This document shows positions 16,269 through 25,046 of a DNA stretch of 64,000 bases, piece after piece (within the stretch, counting starts at the first letter, position 1; every line of letters begins with the position of its first letter). The notes beneath the pieces were generated by a model. The model was not told the DNA's origin. It searched no databases and was given only the letters and a program-made list of their open reading frames with translations. The stretch is taken from the NCBI RefSeq assembly GCF_018131075.1, contig NZ_JAFCLS010000030.1, forward strand, positions 50,808 through 114,807, in the 5' to 3' direction. This DNA comes from Bradyrhizobium sp. JYMT SZCCT0428. Its GTDB lineage: Bacteria; Pseudomonadota; Alphaproteobacteria; Rhizobiales; Xanthobacteraceae. The position numbers were made by a program, and so were the translations under genes.

Positions 16269-17357
16269 ATGCACCACATCGAGATCGAAACCGTCTGGCG
16301 ATTTCACAAGGAGGGCAGCCCGCAGACCGCCGTGGTGATGCTCGGAATTCTCAACGAGATCCGTAAAACCGGAAAACTCACCAGCGCGGCCACGCACGCC
16401 CATCTGTCCTACCGCCATGTCTGGAATCTGGTCGAGCAATGGTCGGAGTTTTTCGGTGTGCCGCTGGTCGAGACCCATCGCGGCAAGGGCACGACGCTGA
16501 CCGCGTTCGGCGAAAAGCTGGTCTGGGCCGGTGAGCGGATGCAGGCCCGTCTCGGGCCGCAGCTTGAAAATCTGGCGCAGGAGCTTGCGACCGAGATCAA
16601 GCCGTTCCTGCAGCAGCGTCCGTCCGTGATCCGCGTCCACGCCAGCCATGGTTTTGCGGTTTCGAAACTGCGCGAACTGCTCGACCGCGAACCCGGCATC
16701 GGCGTCGACCTGCGCTATGTCAGCAACCAGAATTCGCTGCTGTCGCTGGCGCAGGGCGCCTGCGATCTCTCCGGCGTGCATCTGCCGCGCGGCGAGTTGC
16801 GGGCGCAGGGCATCCGTGCCTGCAAGGAATGGCTCGATCCGCGCGAGGACCGCGTCATCAGTTTCGTGACGCGCGAAATGGGATTGATGGTCAAGCCGGG
16901 CAACCCGCTCAAAATTGCATCCATCAAGGATATCGTTGATAGCAAGGCGCGCTTCGTGAACCGCGACCATGATTCCGGAACGCGGCTGCTGTTCGATCAG
17001 TTGCTGGTGTTGCACAGGATCGACGAAGCGAAAATCAACGGCGCCCAGCAGATGGAATTCACCCACGCGGCGGTCGCCGCCTACGTCGCCAGCGGCATGG
17101 CCGATGTGAGTTTTGGCGTCGAGGCGGCCGCGCGGCAGTTCGGGCTCGATTTCATCCGGCTGCTGACCGAGGATTATTTCTTTGTCTGCAAGCGCGCGTT
17201 CCTGGAGACCGAGCCGATGCGCAGAGTCATCGACATCATGAAGGGCCGCGAGTTCCAGCGCGAGGTGGCGAGCCTGCCCGGCTATGTCGCGACCGACACC
17301 GGCACGGTCAGCAACGTCAAGGCGTTTCTGGAGAGCGTGGGTAGCGGAGCGGCGTGA
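16269..17357 (+). CDS. ModE-type HTH regulator with periplasmic-binding-like domain
   Basis: 362 residues. The N-terminal 100 residues carry a LysR/ModE-like winged helix (LNEIRKTGKLTSAATHAHLSYRHVWNLVEQW, then PLVETHRGKGTTLTAFG). Residues 120-350 resemble a molybdate/tungstate-type substrate-binding domain used for ligand sensing (VIRVHASHGFAVSKL, RFVNRDHDSGTRLLFDQLL, ASGMADVSFGVEAAA). Regulators of this architecture sense a small ligand and control a neighbouring gene; the divergent aldehyde dehydrogenase is the obvious target. Whether the ligand is an oxyanion or an organic molecule cannot be told. Confidence 0.83.
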   Translation: MHHIEIETVWRFHKEGSPQTAVVMLGILNEIRKTGKLTSAATHAHLSYRHVWNLVEQWSEFFGVPLVETHRGKGTTLTAFGEKLVWAGERMQARLGPQLENLAQELATEIKPFLQQRPSVIRVHASHGFAVSKLRELLDREPGIGVDLRYVSNQNSLLSLAQGACDLSGVHLPRGELRAQGIRACKEWLDPREDRVISFVTREMGLMVKPGNPLKIASIKDIVDSKARFVNRDHDSGTRLLFDQLLVLHRIDEAKINGAQQMEFTHAAVAAYVASGMADVSFGVEAAARQFGLDFIRLLTEDYFFVCKRAFLETEPMRRVIDIMKGREFQREVASLPGYVATDTGTVSNVKAFLESVGSGAA

Positions 17358-17390
17358 GGACTTTCGCGAACGTCGACGCGCTCCTTCCCG

Positions 17391-17520
17391 TCATGGCGGG
17401 GCATAGCCGTCTGAAGGACGGCGTCGCTTCCGCTCGCCTATGCCCGGCCATTCACCTCTTTCTTGCTTAGGCGAAGCTAAGACGTGGATGCGCGGCACAA
17501 GGCCGGGCATGACGAGGCAC
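17391..17520. repeat. Intergenic palindromic repeat, CGTCATG type
   Basis: Starts CGTCATGGCGGGGCATAG and ends GGCCGGGCATGACGA, with internal hairpins (GCCGTCTGAAGGACGGC; GTCTTAGCTTCGCCTAAGC read on the minus strand). I recall this pattern as a frequent chromosomal repeat in bradyrhizobia. It separates the regulator gene from the SDR gene and contains no supportable coding frame. Confidence 0.7.
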
Positions 17521-17557
17521 AAGATGATATCGTTACGCCCATCCACGCTTCCGACGG

Positions 17558-18304
17558 ATGGGATCGATGACGACCAAACAGGATCTAAGCGCGCGTGTAG
17601 CACTGGTGACGGGTGGCTCGCGCGGCATCGGCGCGGCGATTGCTTTGATGCTTGCCGAGCAAGGTGCCGCGGTCGCGGTCAATTATCGCGAGCGCGCGGA
17701 TGACGCGGAAGCTGTCGTCGCCCAAATCAAGGCCGGTGGTGGCCACGCCATCGCCGTTGCCGCCGATGTGTCGCAGGCCGCCGCCGTCACAAAGATGGTC
17801 GAACAGGTCGCGCGCGATCTCGGCCCGATCGACATTCTCGTCAACAATGCCGGCATCGCGATCGTGCGCAGCGTCGACGAACTTTCCGAGGCTGATTTCG
17901 ACCGCACCATCACAGTCAACCTGAAGTCGGTCTTCCTGTGCACGCAAGCCGTGCTGCCGGCAATGCGGGCGCGCCGATGGGGCCGCATCGTCAACATCTC
18001 CTCGGGTGCCGCGCGCGGCGCCGGCGCCATCGGCCCGCACTACAACGCCTCCAAGGCCGGCATGGAGGGACTGACGCGAGGGTACGCGGCGCGGCTGGTG
18101 AAGGAAGGGATCACGGTCAACAATGTCGCGCCGTCGCTGATCGAAACCGACATGATGCGCGGCCGCACCGATCTTGCGCGCAATATTCCGCTGGGCCGAA
18201 TGGGGCAACCTGAGGAAGTGGCGCAGGCCGTCGCGATGGTACTCGGCAACGACTACATGACCGGGCAAACCATTATCCTCAATGGCGGCATGGCCTTCAT
18301 TTGA
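17558..18304 (+). CDS. Short-chain dehydrogenase/reductase (FabG-like)
   Basis: Classical SDR of 248 residues. It has the NAD(P)-binding TGGSRGIG, the NNAG motif, the catalytic Ser in NISSGAARG and the YNASK catalytic Tyr/Lys. The C-terminal GQTIILNGGMAFI is FabG-like. An Arg after the second beta-strand (NYRERA) favours NADP(H). The reaction is probably reduction or oxidation of a 3-hydroxy/oxo group, with substrate unknown. An alternative ATG at 17567 (MTTKQDL) is equally plausible. The thioesterase downstream on the same strand may be a partner. Confidence 0.9.
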   Translation: MGSMTTKQDLSARVALVTGGSRGIGAAIALMLAEQGAAVAVNYRERADDAEAVVAQIKAGGGHAIAVAADVSQAAAVTKMVEQVARDLGPIDILVNNAGIAIVRSVDELSEADFDRTITVNLKSVFLCTQAVLPAMRARRWGRIVNISSGAARGAGAIGPHYNASKAGMEGLTRGYAARLVKEGITVNNVAPSLIETDMMRGRTDLARNIPLGRMGQPEEVAQAVAMVLGNDYMTGQTIILNGGMAFI

Positions 18305-18425
18305 CGTAAGGCGTGAGTGCGTTGCGTGCGAATGGCGCACAGGGCTCTGTGCCGCCGAGCTCTCGACTCGCGCAAGCGGAGCGGGCAGAAAAGCGCTTTC
18401 CTTCTTCTCAGGGGATCATTGACTG

Positions 18426-19199
18426 ATGGACGCTATCTTTCGCGTGGACGGCAACAGCGTCCTGACCAGTCCCCACGCGGCGGGGCCGTGGGACCCGAGC
18501 ATGCAGCACGGCTCACCGCCGGCAGCATTGGTAGTCTGGGCGGCAGAAGCGTTGCCGACGCCGGTACCGATGCGGATCGCGCGGGTGACGGTGGATTTGA
18601 TGCGCCCGGTGCCGGTCGCGCCGCTGACGATCGAGACCGAGATTCTGCGCGAAGGCCGCAAGATCCAGCTCTGCGCGGTAAAACTTCGCGCCAACGGCGT
18701 CGTCGTGGTCGCCGCCACTATTTTGAAGATCAAGCTGCAGGCCAACGAACTGCCGCCGGAGGCCGAGATTGAACCGGTAACATTGCCGGGACCGGAGCAA
18801 TCGCGGGTCGAGCCCGCGGATTTTTCCTCCAGCCCGTTCGTGGCGGGCATGTCGCTGCGCGCCGCGCGCGGCCGGTTCGGCGTCCCCGGTCCGGGCGCGA
18901 TCTGGTATCGCGTCGACCGGCCGATCGTCGAAGGGGCGGCGGTCTCTCAGGCAATGCGGGCGATGGTGGCCGCGGATTTCTGCAACGGTACTTCGGCGGT
19001 GCTGGATTTCAGGCAATGGACGTTTCTCAACGCCGACCTCACCGTCAATTTCGCGCGCCAGCCGGCCGGTGACTGGATGCTGCTCGACGCGGAATCCTGG
19101 ATCGGTCCCGACGGCGCGGGCCTCGCGATGGCGCGGCTGGCCGATGAACACGGCTATTTCGGCCGTGCCGTCCAGAGCCTGGTGATCGAGCGGCGTTGA
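18426..19199 (+). CDS. Acyl-CoA thioesterase-like double-hotdog protein
   Basis: 257 residues of the TesB-like/4HBT_3 group: an N-terminal hotdog with GPWDPSMQHGSPPAALVVWAAE, ARVTVDLMRPVPVAPLTIETEILREGRKIQL, and a second hotdog with ADFCNGTSAVLDFRQWTFLNADLTVNFARQPAGDW and GPDGAGLAMARLADEHGYFGRAVQSL. Such proteins hydrolyse acyl-CoA thioesters; catalytic residues of this subgroup are not well defined, so activity is inferred from the fold. It follows the SDR gene by 121 bp. Confidence 0.8.
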   Translation: MDAIFRVDGNSVLTSPHAAGPWDPSMQHGSPPAALVVWAAEALPTPVPMRIARVTVDLMRPVPVAPLTIETEILREGRKIQLCAVKLRANGVVVVAATILKIKLQANELPPEAEIEPVTLPGPEQSRVEPADFSSSPFVAGMSLRAARGRFGVPGPGAIWYRVDRPIVEGAAVSQAMRAMVAADFCNGTSAVLDFRQWTFLNADLTVNFARQPAGDWMLLDAESWIGPDGAGLAMARLADEHGYFGRAVQSLVIERR

Positions 19200-19351
19200 G
19201 GCGAGGGCGATCGGCCGGTCAGCCGATTTGGCTCGGCGCAAACCGATCAAATTGCCACCACTTTCGGTGACCGCCACCGCTCGCCTGTAACTTCGGGTAG
19301 CTCCCGTGTCGTTCTCCCGGCGCCACGCGGCCGCTGAATGAGTTGTCATAA

Positions 19352-19367
19352 TTAATCAACCATTAAC
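19352..19367. promoter_or_regulatory. CtrA-type box upstream of minC
   Basis: TTAA, seven bases, TTAAC: an exact match to the full CtrA consensus TTAA-N7-TTAAC, in an AT-rich stretch 50-70 bp before the min operon. CtrA is the cell-cycle master regulator of alphaproteobacteria, and I recall control of min genes by CtrA in Sinorhizobium. Binding here is inferred from the motif and position. Confidence 0.72.
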
Positions 19368-19419
19368 CAAATCAGTCCCATCCTTAATTATTCAGTAACC
19401 AGGAATGGGTGGATCCACC

Positions 19420-20127
19420 ATGCAGGCAACAGCGGGGGCAACGCGACAATTGGTTCGCATGCGGGGCCGCTCGTATGTCGCCTTCGTGTTCACGCCGGAG
19501 ATTCCGATTCTCGGCTGGCTCGAGGAGATCGATGCGACATTGGCGCGTTCGCCGGGCTTCTTCGTCGGCAAGCCTGTCGTGCTCGATCTGGCGGCGCTGG
19601 ACCTCAGCCGCGCGGCCATCACCCACCTCGTCAATAATCTGGAAGAACGCAACATCCGCGTGCTGGGGATCGAGGGCGTGGATGCCGAAAAGCTGACCAC
19701 CAGCATGCCGCCGCTGCTGACCGGCGGTCGTTCCTGCGTCATCACGCGAACCGAGCCTGTGGAAAAGCCCGAAGAAAAGGTCGAGGCCAAGCCGAAGCCG
19801 AACTCGCTGCTGCTCGAAAGTCCGGTCCGCTCGGGCCAGTCGATCGTCTTCACCGATGGCGATGTCACCGTGCTGGGCTCGGTCGGCTCGGGTGCGGAAA
19901 TCGTCGCCGGCGGATCGATCCATGTTTACGGCACGCTGCGCGGCCGGGCGATGGCCGGCGTCAACGGCAATTCGTCGGCCAGGATTTACTGCCAGAAGAT
20001 CGAGGCGGAACTGCTCGCCATCGACGGTTACTACCAGACTGCTGAAGAAATCGACGCCTCGCTGCGGAACCGCCCGGCCCAGGCCTGGCTGCAAGGCGAC
20101 ACTATGAAAATTACACCGCTGAATTAA
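19420..20127 (+). CDS. minC: Septum site-determining protein MinC
   Basis: Inhibitor of FtsZ polymerisation, carried to the membrane by MinD to stop division at the poles. About 235 residues. The N-terminal FtsZ-inhibiting domain (RGRSYVAFVFTPEIPILGW, VVLDLAALDLS) is followed by a Lys/Glu/Pro linker (KPEEKVEAKPKPN) and the beta-helical C-terminal domain with the MinD-binding face (GDVTVLGSVGSGAEIVAGGS, IHVYGTLRGRAMAG). The ATG at 19420 has GGTGGA at good distance; 19405 is the alternative start. First gene of minCDE, preceded by a CtrA-type box. Confidence 0.94.
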   Translation: MQATAGATRQLVRMRGRSYVAFVFTPEIPILGWLEEIDATLARSPGFFVGKPVVLDLAALDLSRAAITHLVNNLEERNIRVLGIEGVDAEKLTTSMPPLLTGGRSCVITRTEPVEKPEEKVEAKPKPNSLLLESPVRSGQSIVFTDGDVTVLGSVGSGAEIVAGGSIHVYGTLRGRAMAGVNGNSSARIYCQKIEAELLAIDGYYQTAEEIDASLRNRPAQAWLQGDTMKITPLN

Positions 20128-20146
20128 TCGGCTACGGAGATCAATT

Positions 20147-20962
20147 ATGGCAAAGGTCCTGGTCGTTACATCAGGCAAGGGCGGCGTTGGAAAGACGACG
20201 TCCACGGCCGCGCTCGGTGCGGCGCTGGCCCAGGCCGGCGAGAAGGTCGTCGTCATCGACTTCGACGTCGGCCTGCGCAACCTCGATCTGGTGATGGGCG
20301 CGGAACGGCGCGTGGTGTTCGACCTCATCAACGTGGTGCAGGGCGTCGCCAAGCTTCAGCAGGCGCTGATCCGCGACAAGCGCCTGGAGAATCTGTGGTT
20401 ACTGCCGGCTTCCCAGACCAGGGACAAGGACGCGCTGACCGACGAAGGCGTCGGCCGGGTCATCGCTGAGCTGCGGACCAAGTTCGACTGGATCCTGTGC
20501 GACAGTCCCGCAGGCATCGAACGCGGCGCGATGCTGGCGATGCGTTATGCGGACGAAGCCGTGATCGTCACCAACCCGGAAGTCTCCTCGGTGCGCGACT
20601 CCGACCGCATCATCGGGATGCTCGATTCGAAAACCGTCAAGGCGGAAAAGGGCGAGCGGGTGACCAAGCACATCCTGATCACAAGGTTCGATCCGGCGCG
20701 CGCGGCGCGCGGCGAGATGCTCAGCATCGACGACATCCTGGAAATTCTCGCCACGCCGCTGCTCGGCATCATCCCCGAGAGCCAGGATGTGCTTCGCGCC
20801 TCGAATGTCGGCTCTCCCGTCACCCTGAACAATGTGGCCAGTGCGCCGGCCCGCGCCTATACCGACGCGGTCCGCCGCCTGATGGGCGAAACCGTCGACA
20901 TGGTCGTCCCCACCGAACGCAGGGGATTTATGAACCGATTGCTCGGACGGAGGGCGGCATGA
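20147..20962 (+). CDS. minD: Septum site-determining ATPase MinD
   Basis: Membrane-associated ParA/MinD-family ATPase of 271 residues that positions MinC. Deviant Walker A KGGVGKTT at residues 11-18 with the signature lysine, DFDVGLRNLDLVMG switch region, CDSPAGIERGA Walker B, and an amphipathic membrane-targeting tail (RRGFMNRLLGRRAA). It starts 19 bp after minC with a GGAGA site, and its stop overlaps the minE start by four bases. Confidence 0.97.
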   Translation: MAKVLVVTSGKGGVGKTTSTAALGAALAQAGEKVVVIDFDVGLRNLDLVMGAERRVVFDLINVVQGVAKLQQALIRDKRLENLWLLPASQTRDKDALTDEGVGRVIAELRTKFDWILCDSPAGIERGAMLAMRYADEAVIVTNPEVSSVRDSDRIIGMLDSKTVKAEKGERVTKHILITRFDPARAARGEMLSIDDILEILATPLLGIIPESQDVLRASNVGSPVTLNNVASAPARAYTDAVRRLMGETVDMVVPTERRGFMNRLLGRRAA

Positions 20963-21258
20963 GTATGAATCTGCTTCGCCTGTTCAGCGGCCGCAAGGCA
21001 ACCGCCCCGGTGGCGCGGGAGCGGCTACAGATTCTGCTGGCGCACGAGCGCGGCCTGCGCGGTCAACCGGACCTGCTGGCGACGCTGCGCGAGGAGATCC
21101 TCGCCGTGGTTTCGCGGCACATCCAGCTCGACCCCGACAAGGTCACGGTCAAGCTTGACCGCGGCCCGGCTGTGTCGACGCTCGAAGTCGATATCGAAGT
21201 GCCGAATAATTTCGAGAAGACCAAGGCTCACGCTGAAAGGCGAGCAGGGGCGGCTTGA
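20959..21258 (+). CDS. minE: Cell division topological specificity factor MinE
   Basis: Stimulates MinD ATPase and restricts MinC/MinD to the poles. 99 residues, beginning at the ATGA overlap with minD. The N-terminal amphipathic MNLLRLFSGRK binds membrane, ARERLQILLAHERG is the MinD-contact helix, and LREEILAVVSRHIQLDPDKVTVKLD is the dimerisation domain with the usual LEVDIEVP strand. The C-terminal Ala/Arg extension is short. Complete minCDE operon in the usual order. Confidence 0.96.
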   Translation: MSMNLLRLFSGRKATAPVARERLQILLAHERGLRGQPDLLATLREEILAVVSRHIQLDPDKVTVKLDRGPAVSTLEVDIEVPNNFEKTKAHAERRAGAA

Positions 21259-21423
21259 TACCGGCCTGGTAGCCGCGCCATGGCGCTGCGGCGGGGAGCG
21301 CCGTTCCCCGCTTGCGTGAAGCCCGGCCGTCCAACGCTGGCCATGTCACCAAGGAATTTCCGGCTGCTGGCCGGAAAATGGCGCGATGTGATCGGAATTT
21401 CCCCTTGCTGGTTCCATCCCCGG

Positions 21424-21448
21424 GGAACCCCCTGATATCGCCGGAGTT
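21424..21448 (+). promoter_or_regulatory. Possible EcfG-type (general stress) promoter of kaiC
   Basis: GGAAC, 17 bases, GTT, close to the alphaproteobacterial EcfG consensus GGAAC-N16/17-CGTT but with A in place of the C. It starts 45 bp before the kaiC ATG. The same GGAACC also forms an inverted repeat with GGTTCC at 21410-21415. Suggestive only. Confidence 0.35.
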
Positions 21449-21468
21449 GCCCTCCGTTAGGGGGCCTC

Positions 21469-22986
21469 ATGAACGCAGCTGCAATACTCACGGACAAGGC
21501 GAAATCGGGCGTGTGGGGCCTGGACGACATCCTGTCTGGCGGCTTTACGCGTGGCCATCTGTTTCTGCTCGAAGGTGAGCCCGGCACCGGCAAAACCACC
21601 ATTGCGCTGCAATTCCTGATGGAAGGCGCGCGGGCCGGCGAAAAGTGCCTCTACGTCACCTTGTCCGAAACCGAACGTGAGCTGCGCGAGGGCGCGGCGT
21701 CCCATGGCTGGGCGCTCGATGAGCGTATCGACATCTTTGAATTGTTGCCGCCGGAGAGCCTGCTCGATTCCGAACAGCAGCAGAGCCTGCTCTATTCGTC
21801 CGATCTCGAACTCGGCGAGACCACCAAGCAGATATTCGAAGCCGTGGAACGCACGCGGCCGGCCCGGGTGGTTCTGGACAGTCTTTCCGAAATCCGGCTG
21901 CTGGCGCAAAGTTCGCTGCGGTATCGGCGTCAGATCCTGGCGCTCAAGCATTATTTCGCGAAGTTCAATACCACCGTCATGCTGCTAGACGATCTGACCG
22001 CCGAGGCCGCGGACAAGACCGTCCACAGTGTGGCACACGGCGTGGTGCGGCTGGAGGAGCTGGCGCCGGCCTACGGCGCAGAGCGAAGGCGGGCGCGCGT
22101 CGTCAAATATCGTGGCGTGAAGTTTCGCGGCGGCTATCATGACGCCACCATCACCACCGGCGGGATGAATGTCTTTCCGCGGCTGGTGGCCTCGGAGTTT
22201 CGCAGGGCGGTTGAGCGAACCACGATGTCCAGCGGCATCGCCGAGCTCGACAGGCTGCTGGGTGGCGGTGTCGAGTCAGGGTCGAGCACCCTGATCCTCG
22301 GGCCCGCGGGAACCGGCAAGTCGCTGGCCGCGATTACCTTCATTGTCGCGGCGATCGCGCGCGGTGAAAGGGCGGCGTTGTTCGTGTTCGACGAGGAGCT
22401 CGGGCTGTTGTTCTCGCGGATGATCGGGCTCGGCATCAATCTCGAGGAAATGCAGCGCAGCGGCAGCCTGTTCATCGAGCAGGTCGATGCCGCGGAGCTG
22501 TCGCCCGGTGAATTCGCGCATCGCGTCCGCAAGCGGGTCGACGACGACCAGATCAAGACCGTCGTGATCGACAGCCTCAACGGCTATCAGGCCGCCATGC
22601 CCGAAGAAAATTCCCTGATCCTGCACGTGCATGAATTGCTGCAATATCTGAACCGCCAGGGTGCTGCGACATTCATGACGGTGGCACAGCATGGACTGAT
22701 CGGAGATATGAAGGCGCCGGTGGATGTCACGTACCTTGCCGATACGGTTGTGCTGCTGCGCTATTTCGAAGCGCTGGGCAGCGTGCGGCGTGCGATGTCG
22801 GTCATCAAGAAGCGTACCGGCATGCACGAATCGACGATTCGCGAATATCGCATCGGCAATCGCGGACTGACGATCGGTGAACCGCTGGACGGTTTCCATG
22901 GCGTTCTGCGTGGCGTTCCGGTTTATGTTGGCGAAGGCCAGCCGTTGCTGCAAGAACGCCACTTGTTCGAGGAGCAGGAGCGGTGA
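21469..22986 (+). CDS. kaiC: KaiC-family double-ATPase (circadian clock protein homologue)
   Basis: RecA-like tandem ATPase of 505 residues. Walker A of the first domain is GEPGTGKT (36-43) and of the second GPAGTGKS (278-285). The catalytic acidic pair after each is altered: SE (66-67) in the first domain and DE (308-309) in the second instead of EE. At the KaiC autophosphorylation position (Ser431-Thr432 in cyanobacteria) this protein has Thr421-Tyr422 in DVTYLADT. Non-cyanobacterial KaiC proteins of this type are linked to stress adaptation or diurnal behaviour. No kaiA or kaiB is nearby; instead a hybrid kinase gene overlaps its stop (GTGA), suggesting a joint signalling unit. Confidence 0.92.
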   Translation: MNAAAILTDKAKSGVWGLDDILSGGFTRGHLFLLEGEPGTGKTTIALQFLMEGARAGEKCLYVTLSETERELREGAASHGWALDERIDIFELLPPESLLDSEQQQSLLYSSDLELGETTKQIFEAVERTRPARVVLDSLSEIRLLAQSSLRYRRQILALKHYFAKFNTTVMLLDDLTAEAADKTVHSVAHGVVRLEELAPAYGAERRRARVVKYRGVKFRGGYHDATITTGGMNVFPRLVASEFRRAVERTTMSSGIAELDRLLGGGVESGSSTLILGPAGTGKSLAAITFIVAAIARGERAALFVFDEELGLLFSRMIGLGINLEEMQRSGSLFIEQVDAAELSPGEFAHRVRKRVDDDQIKTVVIDSLNGYQAAMPEENSLILHVHELLQYLNRQGAATFMTVAQHGLIGDMKAPVDVTYLADTVVLLRYFEALGSVRRAMSVIKKRTGMHESTIREYRIGNRGLTIGEPLDGFHGVLRGVPVYVGEGQPLLQERHLFEEQER

Positions 22987-25037
22987 AACCGGGCGCATCG
23001 TCTGAGCGCGCCGTCATTCTCGCACCGACCGGGCGCGATTCGTCCGTGGCCGCTACGCTCATCAAGGAAGCGGGGTATTACGCCAATACCTGCAGCGATC
23101 TTGCCGGCTTGATCCATGAGATCGAAAGCGGGGCTGGCCTTGCGGTCGTCGCTGACGAGGCGATCAAAACCGCGGATCTCCGGGGATTGGTGGATTGGCT
23201 GAGCAGCCAGCCGCCATGGTCGGATTTCCCGATCGTGCTGCTGACGCGACAGGGTGGCGGTCCCGAGCGCAATCCGGACGCGATGCGGCTCGGGCAAATC
23301 CTGGGCAATGTCACCTTCATCGAGCGCCCTTTCCATCCGACGACGCTTGTCAGCATTGTCGGTTCTGCAGTCCGGGCCAGGCGCCGCCAGTACCAGACCC
23401 GCTCGATCCTCGCCGATCTCACCGAAAGCGAAGGCCTGCTGCAGACGGCGTTGAATGCCGGTCATCTCGGGGCGCTTGAACTGCATTTGCCGGAATACAG
23501 ACTCGAAGCATCGGAAACCTGCGCGCGCTTTTTCGGCCGCAAGCCGGGCGAGTCTTTTACTTTTCAGGACTTGTCGGCCGCGGTTCATCCCGACGACCGG
23601 GAGCGCCGCCTTGAAGCCATCGATCAGGCGATCAAGACCGGAGCGGACTACCGCATCGAATATCGGATTATCTGGCCCGACGGTTCGCAGCATTGGGTGG
23701 ACACCCGCGCCCGCGCGGTGCGGCTGCCGGACGGCAGCATCAAGTCACTGGTCGGCGTCTGCTCTGACATTACCGCGCGCAAGATTGCGGAAATCGAGCG
23801 TGAGGCGCTGCTCGCGCAACTCGCCGCCGAACGCACCGCGTTGGCCGAATTGACCGCCACTCTCGAACAGCGCGTCGAGCAACGTACCGCCGATCTGATG
23901 AAAGAAGTCGCCGCGCGTGAAAAGGCACAGGAACAGTTACGCCAGGCGCAGAAGATGGAGACGATCGGGCAGCTCACCGGCGGCGTGGCGCATGATTTCA
24001 ACAATCTGCTGATGGCCGTGATGGGCAACCTCGATCTGTTGCGCAAGCGCATGCCGGACGATCCCCGGCTTCACCGCCTGGTCGACGGCGCCATGCAGGG
24101 CGCGGAACGGGGGGCGTCATTGACCCAGCGCCTTCTGGCCTTCGCGCGTCAGCAGGATTTGCGCGCGATCTCGGTCGACCTCCGTTCGCTGATTCAGGAT
24201 ATGACCAACCTGCTGGAGCGGTCGCTCGGCCCGCGCGTGGAAGTGCGGCTGGACATCAAGGACGGCCTGCCTCCGGCGCGCATCGACCCCAACCAGCTTG
24301 AGCTTGCGATCCTCAATCTGGCGATCAATGCGCGCGATGCGATGCCCGACGGCGGTCCGATCGACATCAGGCTGGACGAGCAGAAGATCACCGGGGATGC
24401 GGTGCTGACGCCTGGCCGTTATCTCAGGCTGTCCGTCGTCGATACCGGCACCGGCATGACATCGGAGACGCTGGAGCGGGCGATTGAACCCTTCTTTTCG
24501 TCCAAGCCACTCGGCAAGGGCACCGGCCTTGGCCTGTCGATGGTCCACGGCCTGGCGGTGCAACTCGGTGGCGCTTTGCGGCTTGCAAGCGCGGTTGGGA
24601 AAGGCACCACCGCAACGCTGATGCTGCCGGTAGCTACCGCCGCACCGGAGGTCGAGGCTCCGGCGCCGGCGACGCAAGGCACCAGACGCTCCGCCGTGAT
24701 CCTGTTTGTCGATGACGATCCGCTGATTGCCATGTCGACCATGGAGATGCTGGAAGACCTCGGTCACCACGTGATCGGCGCCAATTCGGGCCTGCATGCG
24801 CTCGACATTCTCAGGAGCGAGCAGCCGATCGATTTGATGATGACCGATCACGTGATGCCCGGGATGACCGGCATTGAACTCGCGGCTGCGACGCGTCAGG
24901 TGCGGCCGTCGCTACCGATCCTGCTGGCAACAGGTTATGCGGAGTTGCCCGACGGCGCGCAGCTCGATCTGCCGCGGCTTGCAAAACCTTATCACCAGGA
25001 CCAGTTGCGCGAGCGGCTCGATCAGTTGCTGGCGTGA
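22983..25037 (+). CDS. Hybrid sensor histidine kinase (REC-like, PAS, HisKA, HATPase, REC)
   Basis: 684 residues starting at a GTG that overlaps kaiC. The N-terminal 130 residues resemble a receiver-like domain (VILAPTGRDSSVAATLIKEAG, LIHEIESGAGLAVV). A PAS/PAC segment (AVHPDDRERRLEAIDQAIKTG, IWPDGSQHWVD, VCSDITARK) and a coiled coil follow. The H-box is GGVAHDFNNLLMAVMGNL, the ATPase boxes NLAINARDAMP and GTGLGLSMVHG. A C-terminal receiver has FVDDDP, phospho-Asp in MMTDHVMPGMTG and the Lys in KPYHQ. No membrane segment is seen, so it is cytosolic. It probably works with KaiC; its output is unknown. Confidence 0.9.
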   Translation: MKPGASSERAVILAPTGRDSSVAATLIKEAGYYANTCSDLAGLIHEIESGAGLAVVADEAIKTADLRGLVDWLSSQPPWSDFPIVLLTRQGGGPERNPDAMRLGQILGNVTFIERPFHPTTLVSIVGSAVRARRRQYQTRSILADLTESEGLLQTALNAGHLGALELHLPEYRLEASETCARFFGRKPGESFTFQDLSAAVHPDDRERRLEAIDQAIKTGADYRIEYRIIWPDGSQHWVDTRARAVRLPDGSIKSLVGVCSDITARKIAEIEREALLAQLAAERTALAELTATLEQRVEQRTADLMKEVAAREKAQEQLRQAQKMETIGQLTGGVAHDFNNLLMAVMGNLDLLRKRMPDDPRLHRLVDGAMQGAERGASLTQRLLAFARQQDLRAISVDLRSLIQDMTNLLERSLGPRVEVRLDIKDGLPPARIDPNQLELAILNLAINARDAMPDGGPIDIRLDEQKITGDAVLTPGRYLRLSVVDTGTGMTSETLERAIEPFFSSKPLGKGTGLGLSMVHGLAVQLGGALRLASAVGKGTTATLMLPVATAAPEVEAPAPATQGTRRSAVILFVDDDPLIAMSTMEMLEDLGHHVIGANSGLHALDILRSEQPIDLMMTDHVMPGMTGIELAAATRQVRPSLPILLATGYAELPDGAQLDLPRLAKPYHQDQLRERLDQLLA

Positions 25038-25046
25038 GCCGGAAAT

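Noticed and set aside
16158..17066. Upstream extension of the aldehyde dehydrogenase frame on the minus strand
   Set aside because: It is antisense to the regulator gene, has no homology, and a clear ribosome site marks 16157 as the start.
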